From Corynebacterium minutissimum (GTDB lineage: Bacteria; Actinomycetota; Actinomycetes; Mycobacteriales; Mycobacteriaceae): a stretch of DNA of 64,000 nucleotides. Positions 16,862 to 26,508 of this stretch are shown piece by piece (the first letter of the stretch is position 1; each line of letters opens with the position of its first letter). The DNA is taken from positions 248,001 to 312,000 of the forward strand of contig NZ_JSEF01000006.1 in assembly GCF_000805675.1 (NCBI RefSeq), in the 5' to 3' direction. The notes under the pieces were generated by a model that worked only from the letters and a program-made list of their open reading frames with translations, ran no database searches and was not told the origin of the DNA. The translations under genes were made by a program, and so were the position numbers.

Positions 16862-18265
16862 CTAAAGCAAAGCGGCGGCGCCGTAGAAGATGAGGACAAT
16901 GCCGAAGCCGATGGAGGAAATCAGCGCCTGGTTTACCGTCCAAGTCCGCAGAGTGGTCGATACGTCCATGCCCATGAGCCGGCCGACGAGCCAGAAGCCC
17001 GAGTCATTGACGTGGCTGCCAAAGACGGAGCCGGCCGCGGTAGCAAGCGTGATGAGGACCAGCTGAATTTCGTTGAAGCCGCCGGCCTCTACGGCGGGCA
17101 CCATCAGTGCGGCGGCCGTGGTGAGAGCAACAGTGGCTGAACCTTGCGCTAGGCGCAGGGCTACAGCGATGAGGTAGCAGGCCAGGATGACTGGGATGCC
17201 GAGACCGGACATGGAATCTGCCAAAGCATCACCGATACCGCTGGTGCGCAGCACACCGCCGAACATGCCGCCGGCGCCGGTGATGAGGATGACGGAACAA
17301 ATGGGGCCGAGCGCAGACTCCACAGTCTTTTCAATTGCGCTCTTGCCTTCGCCGCGGCGCAGACCCAGCACGGCCATCGCCACCAGAGTGGTAATCAGCA
17401 AAGCGATCGGGGTCTGTCCTAAGAAGATGAAGAAGCGTACCCACGTGGCAGAAGGATCGACAACACCAGCCGTGCCCAGTGTGGTCAACCCTGTATTGCC
17501 AAAGATAAGCACCATCGGGATGAGCAGAACTCCGATAACCGAGGCCGGAGAGGCCGGGCGATCGGGCAGCTCGGCATCGCTAACGAGCGCGCCTGTTACC
17601 GCCTCCTCAAGACGGAACGGGTACTTCTTTCCCAGGTGGAGCCCGAAGCGGTAGCCGGAGAGGTACCACGTGGGCAGCGCAACGAGGAGACCGAAGATGA
17701 GGATCAAGCCGATGTCCGCGCTGAAGAACTCACCGGCTGCCACGGGTCCCGGGTGCGGTGGCACGAAGACGTGCATGACGGAAAACGCACCGGCGGCGGG
17801 AATGCCGTAGGCCAGGACTGGGCCGTCCAGGCGCCTGGCGACGGCAAAGATGACCGGCAGCATCACCATGAGTCCCGCGTCAAAGAAGATGGGGAAGCCC
17901 ATGATGAGGGAGGCTACGCCCAGCGCTAGGGGTGCTTTGTTTTCGCCGAAGAGTTTCACGAGGGCGTCGGCAAGCGTTTTGGCGCCGCCGGAGGTCTCCG
18001 CCAAGCGCCCGATCATGGCGCCCAAGCCCACCAGCAAGGCCACGGAACCCAACGTAGAGCCGAAGCCACTCGTCATGGTGGGAACCACGCCGTCCAGCGG
18101 GATGCCAGCGGCGAGGGCAGTCAGTGCAGAGACAGTGACAAGGGTGACGAAGGCGTGCACCTTGAAGTGGATGACGAGGATGAGGATGACGGCGATGGCT
18201 GCCACCGCAATTCCTAACAGTGGTCCGGTGCCCAGAGTGGGCTCCCAAGTATCCATAACATTCAT
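16862..18265 (-). CDS. gntP: Gluconate permease (GntP family)
   Basis: The 467-residue membrane protein has about 12 to 14 hydrophobic segments with GntP family features: IGRLAETSGGAKTLADAL, MGFPIFFDAGLMVMLPV, HVFVPPHPGPVAA, a long central loop, ALRLAQGSATVALTTAA and GSHVNDSGFWLV. It should import gluconate by proton symport, providing substrate for the convergent gntK. I chose ATG 18265, which lies 8 nt after TAAAGT (18274-18279) and so fits a leaderless transcript; a GTG two codons upstream and an ATG three codons downstream are possible. Confidence 0.9.
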   Translation of the reverse strand: MNVMDTWEPTLGTGPLLGIAVAAIAVILILVIHFKVHAFVTLVTVSALTALAAGIPLDGVVPTMTSGFGSTLGSVALLVGLGAMIGRLAETSGGAKTLADALVKLFGENKAPLALGVASLIMGFPIFFDAGLMVMLPVIFAVARRLDGPVLAYGIPAAGAFSVMHVFVPPHPGPVAAGEFFSADIGLILIFGLLVALPTWYLSGYRFGLHLGKKYPFRLEEAVTGALVSDAELPDRPASPASVIGVLLIPMVLIFGNTGLTTLGTAGVVDPSATWVRFFIFLGQTPIALLITTLVAMAVLGLRRGEGKSAIEKTVESALGPICSVILITGAGGMFGGVLRTSGIGDALADSMSGLGIPVILACYLIAVALRLAQGSATVALTTAAALMVPAVEAGGFNEIQLVLITLATAAGSVFGSHVNDSGFWLVGRLMGMDVSTTLRTWTVNQALISSIGFGIVLIFYGAAALL

Positions 18266-18350
18266 AACCACTGACTTTACTTCGGCTGTGTGTGGCGATC
18301 TAGACGTTCACCCAGTATGGAAGTTCACGTGAGGGGGTGGGGTGAAGGCG

Positions 18351-19508
18351 TTAGTCCACCCCGAGTGCTGGGCCCACCGTGGCCCAACTGATGGCCAGTT
18401 CACGGCGGAACAGGCCCCATGTGTGCCGTCCTGCCGGAAGCTCGTAGTAGTCAAGGTCAACGCCGGCGGCGGTGGCTTGCTTGGCGTAGTGGGCACTGCA
18501 CCAATAGTCCAACCTTTCGTTAAGGCCCAGTGCGGGTAGCGGTGAGTCCTCAATATCGACGTCAAAGTCTGCCGGACCACCGCGGGAGGCGATGACAAAG
18601 GACTTCCGTCCCTTTTGTTGATCGAGGTTGAGAACCGGTGAGTGCTGTGCCCACGCCGGATCCCATGGCGCGCCGAAGGAGCGAGCTGGGTCAGTGCCGT
18701 AGTACGCCGCGCTAACCCACGCGAATCCCTGGGCGAGAACACCTGTGGTCGAGGGACAGCCGGAAAAGGAACCAGCTACTTTGAACCGCGGATCAAAGGT
18801 GGCCAGTTCTAGTGCTGGGCCACCAGAGTTGCTCAGGCCTGCGATGCCGTCACGGCCGTTGCCATGAAACTCAGCGTCAATGAGTTGGGGGAGCTCCTTG
18901 GTGAGGTAGGTGGCCCACTTGTATTTTCCGTGGGTGTCGTGAGGCTGAGCCCAATCCGACATCATCGAGCCATAAGCACCGCGTGGCGATACGACGTTTA
19001 CGTGCTTGTCGCGGAAGAACTCGGCGGCGCCGCCTCCATCCCACCACAGTGCGTCCTCACCGCCGCCCGCGCCACCGAGCAGGTAATAGGTCGGGCGAGG
19101 CTGTGTATTCTCCACCCCTCCTGGCGGGAGAATGATGTCATTGGTGATGACACGGTCCATGGCAGGCGAATAGGCCCTGAACTCCCACACATTGTCTTGG
19201 ATGTGCCTCAGCTCGCGCAGCTGTGCTGGTGTTGTGGTCGCTGGCGGGCGAGTCGCTTCTGGTGGCACGACGGGAATTCTTAATTGCTGAAGCACGTGTC
19301 CCCATGCGGCGAAGACGTTCTCGCTGAAGAGGACTGGCGCCAACGGCCCCAGCGCGATGGGATCGAACGCAGAGGCGTACTGATCAATATTGGCGAGAGC
19401 GCTGCTCATCGTATCTGGTGCCTGTGCATGTGCCGGCTGCACGTGGGTGGGGGAGAGGATCAACCCCACCGAAAGAAGGCCCGCTAGTGCGGAACGAGAG
19501 AAATGCAT
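18351..19508 (-). CDS. Secreted esterase / mycolyltransferase-like protein
   Basis: The 385-residue protein has a signal peptide (MHFSRSALAGLLSVGLIL, then HVQPAHA) and an alpha/beta-hydrolase domain. The nucleophile elbow is GLSNSGG, followed by FDPRFKVAGSFSGCPSTTG, a pattern seen in corynebacterial mycolyltransferases of the antigen 85 type. The catalytic His is probably in GRHTWGLF near the C-terminus. It may transfer mycolates to trehalose or arabinogalactan, or act as another cell-wall esterase. The start ATG 19508 lies 6 nt after TATTGT (19515-19520), consistent with a leaderless transcript; the frame extends upstream but without a signal peptide. Confidence 0.75.
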   Translation of the reverse strand: MHFSRSALAGLLSVGLILSPTHVQPAHAQAPDTMSSALANIDQYASAFDPIALGPLAPVLFSENVFAAWGHVLQQLRIPVVPPEATRPPATTTPAQLRELRHIQDNVWEFRAYSPAMDRVITNDIILPPGGVENTQPRPTYYLLGGAGGGEDALWWDGGGAAEFFRDKHVNVVSPRGAYGSMMSDWAQPHDTHGKYKWATYLTKELPQLIDAEFHGNGRDGIAGLSNSGGPALELATFDPRFKVAGSFSGCPSTTGVLAQGFAWVSAAYYGTDPARSFGAPWDPAWAQHSPVLNLDQQKGRKSFVIASRGGPADFDVDIEDSPLPALGLNERLDYWCSAHYAKQATAAGVDLDYYELPAGRHTWGLFRRELAISWATVGPALGVD

Positions 19509-19607
19509 TTGTTCACAATAGCCAACTAGGGGTGCGCAGCGTAAATGGCTTGCGCCCATTTGTCTGCCGTAGAGGTGTAATAGAGGCCAGGAGTATTAGA
19601 CAGAAAG

Positions 19608-19634
19608 AAACCCCGACCTTGTCGGTCGGGGTTT
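19608..19634 (-). terminator. Strong terminator of the secreted-protein gene
   Basis: AAACCCCGACC (19608-19618) pairs perfectly with GGTCGGGGTTT (19624-19634) around a 5-nt loop. On the minus strand the stem is followed by CTTTCTG. The short 3' region before it carries two GAGAGAGTG motifs. Confidence 0.8.
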
Positions 19635-19716
19635 ACTCACTCTCTCATTACCGGACTAAGCGCCGGCGGGCTGCACTCTCTCTGCCGCAAGGGGGCGCGG
19701 CGAGGAGGGGGCTGTT

Positions 19717-21099
19717 TTAGAACAGGCCCTCAGCCTTCTTACCGGTGTCCTTCACGGTGATCTCGCGGGAGTCAACGTTCTGGTCGTTGTCGGTGGAGTT
19801 GTCGCCCTTCAGGCGGGAAATCTGGGTGACCTCGATGTAGTTCTTCAGGCGGCCTTCCTTGGTCTTGCCGTCGCCGAAGTCCAGGTTGGCAACGCGAACG
19901 GTGTCACCGGAGTTGATCGGGTTGGCCAGGGTGACCTCGAAGGAGCGGGTGGAGGTCTTCTCGTCGAAGCCCAGGTCACGGATGTGAGCGCCGTTGGAGG
20001 AACGCGGGGTGATGAGGCGGTCAACGCCCTTCGGGCCCTCAGCGGTCTTCACGTCAACGCGGTACTGAACAGCCGGGAAGTCGCCGTAGTAGCGGTCGGT
20101 ACCAACGTTCTCCAGTCGGAGAGCAACGGTGCCGGCGAAGCCAGCGTGCTTTGCACCGGAGGTAGTCAGAACCGGCTTGAGGTCGAGCTTCTGCTGAGCC
20201 TCGGTAGCCTCGCCCTTGTCAACCTTGTCCTGCAGCTTCTTGTCGGCTTCCTCTTCCTTCTTGCCTTCAGCCTCGGATACGACGCGCTCCTCCGGAGCAA
20301 CCTCGTTGTCCTTGATGACCTCAGCGTCAGCCTCCGGGGACTTCTCCTCTTCAACAACCTTCGGGTCGTTGACGTCGGTGGTGTTCTGAGCGTTCTTGTT
20401 CGGAGCGTAGGAGTCAGCGATGTCGTCGTAGAGCTTGACGCGAACTTCGTTCTTCACCGGCTGCATAGCGGACCAGAAGGTCGGGGTGGACCAGGTGCCG
20501 TTCGGCTTGCAGTACTGCTGGGTACCGGTCATGTTCAGAACGCGGAAGCCATAGGTAGCCTCACCGGTGTGGTTCGGCGGAACGTCGTACGGGCCGATGG
20601 ACTGGCCAGCCTCCCAGGACAGGGAGTAGGAAGCGGAAGCGCCGAGCTTGGTGGCAATCTGGTGGGAGACGCCGAAGGAGCCCTCAGAGTTCTTGCCGGA
20701 GCCCTTGCCGCCCATGTTCATGGAGGTGGTCTCGGTGCGGTCACCGTTGACGGACAGGGTGATGGACTGGGACTTGGACAGGTCCTGCTGCAGCGGGATG
20801 TCCTTCTTGGTCTGGTTGGTGGTGGAGATGGTGCCAGCCGGCATGAAGTTGTCGGTCACCTTGTAGACCACGGTGCGGTGGTCCTCCCACGGGTTACATA
20901 CCGGACGCGGGTTGAGGATGTTGGCCTTCATGTGGTCGGAACCGTGAGAAGTGTGAACGATGGGGAGCTTGGCGTTGACGGCCGGGGTCTCCGGGTAGGA
21001 CTCGGTGTGGGTTGCTGCGGATGCAGCCGGTGCGATGAGGGCGGTGCCTGCAATCGCGAGGCCGGCCACGAGGCCAGCGGTACGACGACGCATGGTCAT
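19717..21099 (-). CDS. Secreted protein with possible aerolysin-type pore-forming region
   Basis: The 460-residue protein has a signal peptide ending at about ALIAPAASA. Residues 75-200 alternate hydrophobic and Ser/Thr residues: TTNQTKKDIPLQQDLSKSQS, NGDRTETTSMNMGG, SFGVSHQIATKLGASASYSL, then DVPPNHTGEATYGF. Sequence of this kind, a Ser/Thr-rich amphipathic hairpin followed by a VPP-x-H/K strand, is what I expect of the aerolysin/ETX-MTX2 insertion region; this is inference. A very acidic/basic helical insert (about 220-310, for example KKEEEADKKLQDKVDK) separates a C-terminal beta-rich domain. Codon use looks strongly biased, suggesting high expression. ATG 21099 follows AGGAGA at 6 nt. It stands alone and ends at a strong terminator. 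Confidence 0.6.
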   Translation of the reverse strand: MTMRRRTAGLVAGLAIAGTALIAPAASAATHTESYPETPAVNAKLPIVHTSHGSDHMKANILNPRPVCNPWEDHRTVVYKVTDNFMPAGTISTTNQTKKDIPLQQDLSKSQSITLSVNGDRTETTSMNMGGKGSGKNSEGSFGVSHQIATKLGASASYSLSWEAGQSIGPYDVPPNHTGEATYGFRVLNMTGTQQYCKPNGTWSTPTFWSAMQPVKNEVRVKLYDDIADSYAPNKNAQNTTDVNDPKVVEEEKSPEADAEVIKDNEVAPEERVVSEAEGKKEEEADKKLQDKVDKGEATEAQQKLDLKPVLTTSGAKHAGFAGTVALRLENVGTDRYYGDFPAVQYRVDVKTAEGPKGVDRLITPRSSNGAHIRDLGFDEKTSTRSFEVTLANPINSGDTVRVANLDFGDGKTKEGRLKNYIEVTQISRLKGDNSTDNDQNVDSREITVKDTGKKAEGLF

Positions 21100-21518
21100 G
21101 ATTGTTCTCCTGGATGAAAATGCTTGAAAATGTTTGGGGCAATGTGGTGACGCACTGTGGTTGCGCTGTGCTGCGCTGTATCGCTCAGTGCGTGACGTGA
21201 AGCCACTCTAAGGGGACTTTCAGGATCCCGCATCCTGAGGATTGTTAATATTTTTGGGACGCAAAGCAAATTTCGATAGGGTGACACGCAGGTGAACAAT
21301 TGACTAAGAAAATTGCGTTTACCTTGGTCTTGTCATCTAGACCGTATTCTGGGAAAACGTCTTCTTGACCGTTTGGACATCAACTAAAGTTTGACCCATT
21401 CAGGGGGTAAAAATCGTTCAACAAGAGTGGCTGGGAAGTTACTTTTCGTGTCGCAAGGTGCAAGTAAAATTGTAGAATTTGACGCTCTCTGCTTAAAACA
21501 TGCTGAAGTTAACGGCGT
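21100..21518. other. AT-rich intergenic region
   Basis: About 420 nt between the secreted-protein gene and the CDF transporter gene, both on the minus strand. It is AT-rich compared with its surroundings and must hold the promoter of the highly biased secreted-protein gene. I see no gene, RNA or clear operator. Confidence 0.5.
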
Positions 21519-22127
21519 CTAGTCCTCTTCGATTTCCGGATCCTCAGCGCGCGCTTGCTCAAAAACCTCAGCTGCTGCGCGCAGGTTGATAGCGCCAATG
21601 AGAATTCCCACCACGATGTCCGGCCAGGGGCTTACCCACACCATCATGAGAAGACCCGCGCCGATAATAAGGATGTTGGCGGCCACGTCATTGCGGGCCG
21701 CGAGCCACGCGCCGCGCGTCAGGGCGCCTCCATGGCGTAGCTGAATGAGCAGTACCGCGCACACGAGGTTGATGATCATGGCCGCGATGGCGGTGCCTGA
21801 CAGGGCAAGCGGCTCGGGCACGGCGCCGTTGATGATTTTCCATATCGCCATGCCAAACGACGCCAACGCAGGAATCAGAATCAGCCCTGCAAGGCCATAG
21901 CTCGCTTTCTTGCGGCCCTGCGCCGACCACCTCAGCGCCGCGAGTACCAGCGCGTTGATGAGAAAGTCTTCGAGGAAATCAGCTGCGTCAGCAAACAGCG
22001 ACGCTGAGCCGATAATGCAGGCGATGATGAACTCGCCAAAGAAGCCGATGAGGTTTAGTGCTGCAACCCACGCGACGATGCGGCGGGCGCGCTGATCCAA
22101 GGTGGACGATGAGAGCTCTTGAGACAC
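21519..22127 (-). CDS. Cation diffusion facilitator-type transporter, short form
   Basis: The 202-residue protein has about six hydrophobic segments and the CDF metal-site positions in TM2 (SLFADAADFLEDFLINAL) and TM5 (ARNDVAANILII). It lacks the C-terminal cytoplasmic domain of full-length CDF proteins, as many short actinobacterial members do. It probably exports a divalent cation such as Zn2+, Co2+ or Cd2+. The start GTG 22127 lies 8 nt after TAGGCT (22136-22141), fitting a leaderless transcript, and 50 nt after the end of the MHS transporter gene. Confidence 0.8.
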   Translation of the reverse strand: MSQELSSSTLDQRARRIVAWVAALNLIGFFGEFIIACIIGSASLFADAADFLEDFLINALVLAALRWSAQGRKKASYGLAGLILIPALASFGMAIWKIINGAVPEPLALSGTAIAAMIINLVCAVLLIQLRHGGALTRGAWLAARNDVAANILIIGAGLLMMVWVSPWPDIVVGILIGAINLRAAAEVFEQARAEDPEIEED

Positions 22128-22177
22128 AGCTCCCGAGCCTACTTGGCCGGGCCTCGCCGCCTCACATCGGGCTTGTT

Positions 22178-23533
22178 TTAGTCCTTGATGACGACATCAT
22201 CGTGGCGACGATGCTTCTCGCCAATGAAACCGCCGAATGCAGTGATTAGTGCTACTGCTGCAAGGATGATGATTCCGGGAATCGAACTCGGGGTCTCGTT
22301 GGATGCATTCATGGCGGTGGCCAGGAAGGGCAGGAGCCCCGAGACAGCAGAGGCGATATTGGAAGAGATAGCCACTCCGGAGTAACGAACATTGGCAGGG
22401 AAAACCTCGGAAAGAAGAACGCCCGATACGGAATAGGTAATTGTGACGAGGGAAAGCCCCAGGCAGACCGCCAGGGTTAGAAGGACCACGTTGCCGGAAT
22501 CGATCATTGCCCATAGTGGCCACGCCATGAGGGCTGTGGCGAGGCCGCCGAATCCGATGACTCGGCCAGGGCCAATCTTTTCGCCGAGGCGGCCAAAAAT
22601 GAGGTTGACGAAGATCTGGCAGACCGCAGCGAGAAGCGTTGCATTGACGACAGTTTGACGCTCAAAATCGAGGGCCGTTGTGGCATATGACAAGACGTAG
22701 GTGCTCATGACAAAGAAGCCGCCGATTCCCAGGAAAGCCGCTGCAGAGGCTAGGCACAGCTGGGGGAAATGCTCGGTGAAAAGTTCCTTGAGAGAACCCT
22801 TCTGGGCGTCTTCATCGGCTTCTGCCTCTTCCTCAAGGGCTTTGTACACCGGGGATTCTTCAGCTTTGTTGCGAATCCACAGTGCAATGCCAAGAAATGG
22901 GAAAGCTATGAGGAAGGGAATCCTCCATCCCCAGGAGCTGACGGCATCGTCGTTGAGCATGAGGACGAGGGCGAAAGCGCCGGAGGACATCAGGGTGCCG
23001 GCGGGTGAGCCGATCTGAACAAAAGCGGCATAACGGCCACGCTTTTCGGCCGGCGCATGTTCGATGGCCATGGTGGTGGCGCCGCCCCATTCACCGCCGA
23101 CGGCGATTCCTTGAAGTAGGCGCAGGGTGACGAGCGCTATGGGCGCCCAGATGCCGATTGAGCCGTAGGTTGGAAGCAGGCCAATGACTCCTGTTGCCAC
23201 GCCAATAACCACGATGGAGATGATGAGCGCTGGTCGCCGGCCCATTTTGTCACCAATCTGGCCGAAAATGATCGCGCCGAGTGGCCGGGCAAGAAAGCCA
23301 ACTCCAAATGTGGCAAGGGAGGCAAGGGTTGCCCCCGTTCCTGACATGCCGGAGAAGAAGAGTTCGTTAAATACGAGGGCTGCGGCGGTGCCGAAAAGGA
23401 AGAAGTCGTACCACTCCAGCGCGGTACCAACGAAGGCGGAACTGGCAATCCGGAAGACATCTTTAGATTCAACGTGAATTTCCTCGGCACTGGGCGGTGC
23501 TGAGGGCGCTTGGGGTTGCTGAGTCGTGGTCAT
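22178..23533 (-). CDS. MFS transporter, metabolite:H+ symporter (MHS) subfamily
   Basis: The 451-residue protein has 12 predicted membrane spans. MHS features are FVGTALEWYDFFLFGTAAALVF in TM1, GQIGDKMGRRPAL in the loop 2-3 motif, LRLLQGIAVGGEWGGATTMAIEHAP and RGRYAAFVQIGSPAG. MHS carriers take up small carboxylates, betaines or aromatic acids by proton symport. ATG 23533 follows AAAAGGAG. It is 144 nt downstream of the PucR-type regulator in the same direction, and beyond that lie the divergent hydrolase genes, so it may import their substrate. The exact substrate is not predictable. Confidence 0.87.
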   Translation of the reverse strand: MTTTQQPQAPSAPPSAEEIHVESKDVFRIASSAFVGTALEWYDFFLFGTAAALVFNELFFSGMSGTGATLASLATFGVGFLARPLGAIIFGQIGDKMGRRPALIISIVVIGVATGVIGLLPTYGSIGIWAPIALVTLRLLQGIAVGGEWGGATTMAIEHAPAEKRGRYAAFVQIGSPAGTLMSSGAFALVLMLNDDAVSSWGWRIPFLIAFPFLGIALWIRNKAEESPVYKALEEEAEADEDAQKGSLKELFTEHFPQLCLASAAAFLGIGGFFVMSTYVLSYATTALDFERQTVVNATLLAAVCQIFVNLIFGRLGEKIGPGRVIGFGGLATALMAWPLWAMIDSGNVVLLTLAVCLGLSLVTITYSVSGVLLSEVFPANVRYSGVAISSNIASAVSGLLPFLATAMNASNETPSSIPGIIILAAVALITAFGGFIGEKHRRHDDVVIKD

Positions 23534-23677
23534 GACGAATGGCTCCTTTTGTGAGTTGGATGACCGTTCGCACTGATATTAGATCTGCGTCACCTTTATG
23601 CAACGGGTTGAGGAGAATATCTGTGCAGGAACCCAGATTTTGGAAGCGGACAATGTGCTCCTGCATAGTCCTCGTGC

Positions 23678-24808
23678 TTATGGTGCGCCGCGAAAAAGGC
23701 AGAGAAGCACCAGTGCCGCACCTTTGGGTTGGGTGACATCTAGGCCGGTGGCGGTAGTTACGTGGTGGAGGCGGTTGATGACCGTGTTGCGGTGGCAGTG
23801 GAGGGCCTCGGCGGTGTCTTTGATGGAGCCGGTATCGAGGTAGGTCGTGAGGGTGTCGTAGACCGGAGGGTTGGTGCTGCGCAGTGCCGCGATGGCTTCC
23901 GTGGCCTGGGTAATAGGGCTTCCCTCGAAGCTGGCGATGGCATCGCCGGCCACGGCCCAGAGGAGATCGGATGCGTCGACGAGGCGGGGGAGTGTGCCGG
24001 CAGCGGCGAAGAGGCGTGGGGCTTGGCGGGCGGCGGCGCGGACGCCGGCGAGGCCCTTCACGGTGGGGAAGCGCACGCCGGGGATTACCGCAAGCTCGTC
24101 GCGGTTTACCGTGGCCCCTGCGGGTGTTTCCGCAGTCCAAAAGGCCACAAACATGCCGCGCGTGCCGTGGCCAAAGGCGGTGCCGGAGGCGATGGGGGCG
24201 TCGAGAAGCGCGCGTAATTCCACCGCGGCGGTGGGGTGTGCGATAACGACGTGGAAGTGGGTATCTGCGTCCACGTCCAGGGCACGGGCGATTTCAGTGA
24301 CGCCGAGTAGGTCAAGGTCGTCGGCGGCGAGAAGGCGCTCCAAGTGGCGCGCATGGGCCAGGCGCACGTCATGCTGGCCGCGGGCCTCCTCCACACGGTA
24401 GGCATCGCGCACCATGAGGTTGTACAACGTCACAACCGAATGCAGGTGGGCCACGTGTTCAATGAGGGTGGATTGATCCGTTCCGGCGGCGGCGCGCAGG
24501 CGGGTCCAGAGGATATCGAAGTCGAGCTGGATGGCGTCGATAAGCGAGGCCAACTCCACGCCCTGCCGTGCGCGCCGCCGGCCCAGATTCTGCGCATGGG
24601 TACGCAATTCTGACTTGTCCATGGTGCCCACCAGCACTTCTGTGATCCGGGCGAAAACTTCGAAGGCTGTCAGTCGCAGCTCATCCTCGCTGACAAGCGA
24701 ATCGCCATAGCGGCCAGTCGCGGTGAAAGCGGCAAGGAAGTCCTCCACCAATCGGGGGATATCGCTATGAACCTCCGTGACAATCTCACGCCACCGCTCC
24801 TCGTGCAT
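23678..24808 (-). CDS. PucR/CdaR-type transcriptional regulator
   Basis: The 376-residue protein has an N-terminal helical sensor region, a middle GGDEF-like domain (TEIARALDVDADTHFHVVIAHP, GMFVAFWTAE) and a C-terminal PucR helix-turn-helix (ALHCHRNTVINRLHHVTTAT, then LVLLCLF). ATG 24808 was chosen over longer frames because AAGG lies 8 nt upstream and because longer forms would overlap the divergent amidohydrolase gene. PucR-type proteins activate catabolic genes in response to nitrogen compounds. The 99-nt divergent gap implies it controls the amidohydrolase-carbamoylase pair and perhaps the MHS transporter. Confidence 0.82.
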   Translation of the reverse strand: MHEERWREIVTEVHSDIPRLVEDFLAAFTATGRYGDSLVSEDELRLTAFEVFARITEVLVGTMDKSELRTHAQNLGRRRARQGVELASLIDAIQLDFDILWTRLRAAAGTDQSTLIEHVAHLHSVVTLYNLMVRDAYRVEEARGQHDVRLAHARHLERLLAADDLDLLGVTEIARALDVDADTHFHVVIAHPTAAVELRALLDAPIASGTAFGHGTRGMFVAFWTAETPAGATVNRDELAVIPGVRFPTVKGLAGVRAAARQAPRLFAAAGTLPRLVDASDLLWAVAGDAIASFEGSPITQATEAIAALRSTNPPVYDTLTTYLDTGSIKDTAEALHCHRNTVINRLHHVTTATGLDVTQPKGAALVLLCLFRGAP

Positions 24809-24907
24809 ATGCACAACCTTACATCGCCGGGGATAGGACAACGCCCTATCCTTGCGGCATGTGTCACGACACTCATTAATATGTGGTGAACGACACAAGG
24901 AGGTCTC

Positions 24908-26497
24908 ATGATTACGCTCATCGAAAACGCCCACATTCTTACCCAAGACCCCGCCCACCCAGTGGCGAGTGCCGTGGCTTTTGCCCACGGCCGAATCCTC
25001 GCGCTGGATGATGCCGCACGCGCCCTCCCCGCGGATACGACGTGGGATGCCGGCGGGCGAACCCTGACCCCGGGATTTAATGATGTGCACTCGCACACCG
25101 TGTGGTTTGGGCAAACACTGCTCGAAGTAGACCTCTCCCAGGCCGCCACGCCTGACGACGTCTACTCTGCTCTCACCAGCGCCGAGCCTAACCCGGATGG
25201 CTGGATCATTGCCTCTGGATTTAGGCCTTCGGGTCTGGATGCTGCGGTGACGATTGCGGAGCTGGACCGCGCTACACACGGCAAGCCACTGCTCATCAAA
25301 CACAACTCGGGGCATGCCTACACGGTTAATACTGCAGCCTTGCGCGCAGCGGGCATTGACCCGGCCGACCCGCCAGAGGTGGAGGGCGGTGAGTTCGTCC
25401 GCGATGATGAAGGCCACTGCACCGGTCTGGTCGATGAAAACGCGATGCGCGCCATCCAGAACGTCACGCTTCCGGAGTCGGGGGAGGAGATTGCGCGCGC
25501 CTTGGAGTTGGCCACGCGCCGCTATCTCGAGCGCGGGCTTACCTCAGTGACGGATGCCGGCGTGGCGGGTGGCTGGATCGGACACAGTCCCCGTGAAATC
25601 GCGGCCTACCAGAACGCCACGCTGCATACGCGCATGCAGATTATGGTGACCATGGACGTCCTCCACGAGATTGAGGGCCATGAATCGGATGGGCCCGGAT
25701 GGGGACTCGATGGTGGTCTGCGCACCGGCTTTGGTGATGAATGGCTGCAAATAGGTCCCGTGAAGATGTTCAGTGATGGCTCCATCCTCGGCACCACCGC
25801 TGCGCTCACGGAAGAGTATGCCTGCTGCCAGCACCACGGCTACTTCCAAGGAGACCCTGAGCAGATGCGCGAGCGCGCGCTCAAGGCCGCAAATTCCGGC
25901 TGGTCCCTGGCGATTCATGCCATCGGTGATGCGGCCGTGGACTTTGCGATTGAGACCCTGGAAATGGCCGTGGAGAAAAATGGCATTCCGGCCATGCCGC
26001 ACCGCATTGAGCACGGCGGTATTGTGCGCCCAGATCAGATTGAGCGCCTGCGCGGCCAACCCATCGTGGTGGTGCCGCAGCCGCTGTTTATCTCGACGTT
26101 TGGTGATGCGATGGCGAAGGCGCTGGGCCCGAAACGCGCGGCGTGGAGCTATCCGGGCAAGCGGCTTCTCGCCGCCGACCTCATTCTCCCGGGCAGCTCC
26201 GATCAGCCCGTGGCTCCGGGCGTGCCACTCGACGTTATGAAAGCCGCCATCGAACGCCGCACTGAGACCGGCCAGGACTTTGGCCCTGACGACCGCCTCA
26301 CGCCTGCCGAAGCGCTCTATGCCTACACCGCCGGCTCTGCCGCAGCAACAGGCTGGGCAGGCCGAAAAGGCCAGGTTATTCCAGGACAGCTGGCAGATTT
26401 CGTGTTGCTGTCCGCAGACCCACTGACTACTGATCTATCCACCATCGACGTGGCTGCCACCATCGTGGGCGGCGAGCTGCGCTACGGAAGCTTCTAA
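24908..26497 (+). CDS. Amidohydrolase of the YtcJ family
   Basis: The 529-residue protein starts 4 nt after AAGGAGG. It is a metal-dependent TIM-barrel hydrolase: N-terminal composite beta domain, the metal ligands HSH in TPGFNDVHSHTVWFGQ, KHNSGHAYTVN, SVTDAGVAGG, VKMFSDGSILG, LAIHAIGDAAVDFAIET, RIEHG, LPGSSDQPV and the end motif PGQLADFVLLSADP. YtcJ-type enzymes hydrolyse amide or urea bonds of small molecules; physiological substrates are mostly unknown. It is 11 nt before the M20 hydrolase gene, so the two form an operon. Confidence 0.87.
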   Translation: MITLIENAHILTQDPAHPVASAVAFAHGRILALDDAARALPADTTWDAGGRTLTPGFNDVHSHTVWFGQTLLEVDLSQAATPDDVYSALTSAEPNPDGWIIASGFRPSGLDAAVTIAELDRATHGKPLLIKHNSGHAYTVNTAALRAAGIDPADPPEVEGGEFVRDDEGHCTGLVDENAMRAIQNVTLPESGEEIARALELATRRYLERGLTSVTDAGVAGGWIGHSPREIAAYQNATLHTRMQIMVTMDVLHEIEGHESDGPGWGLDGGLRTGFGDEWLQIGPVKMFSDGSILGTTAALTEEYACCQHHGYFQGDPEQMRERALKAANSGWSLAIHAIGDAAVDFAIETLEMAVEKNGIPAMPHRIEHGGIVRPDQIERLRGQPIVVVPQPLFISTFGDAMAKALGPKRAAWSYPGKRLLAADLILPGSSDQPVAPGVPLDVMKAAIERRTETGQDFGPDDRLTPAEALYAYTAGSAAATGWAGRKGQVIPGQLADFVLLSADPLTTDLSTIDVAATIVGGELRYGSF

Positions 26498-26508
26498 GGA
26501 GAAAAGCG

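Noticed and set aside
24809..25417. Long N-terminal extension of the PucR-type regulator frame on the minus strand
   Set aside because: It overlaps the divergent amidohydrolase gene, has no family match, and ATG 24808 has a good upstream context.
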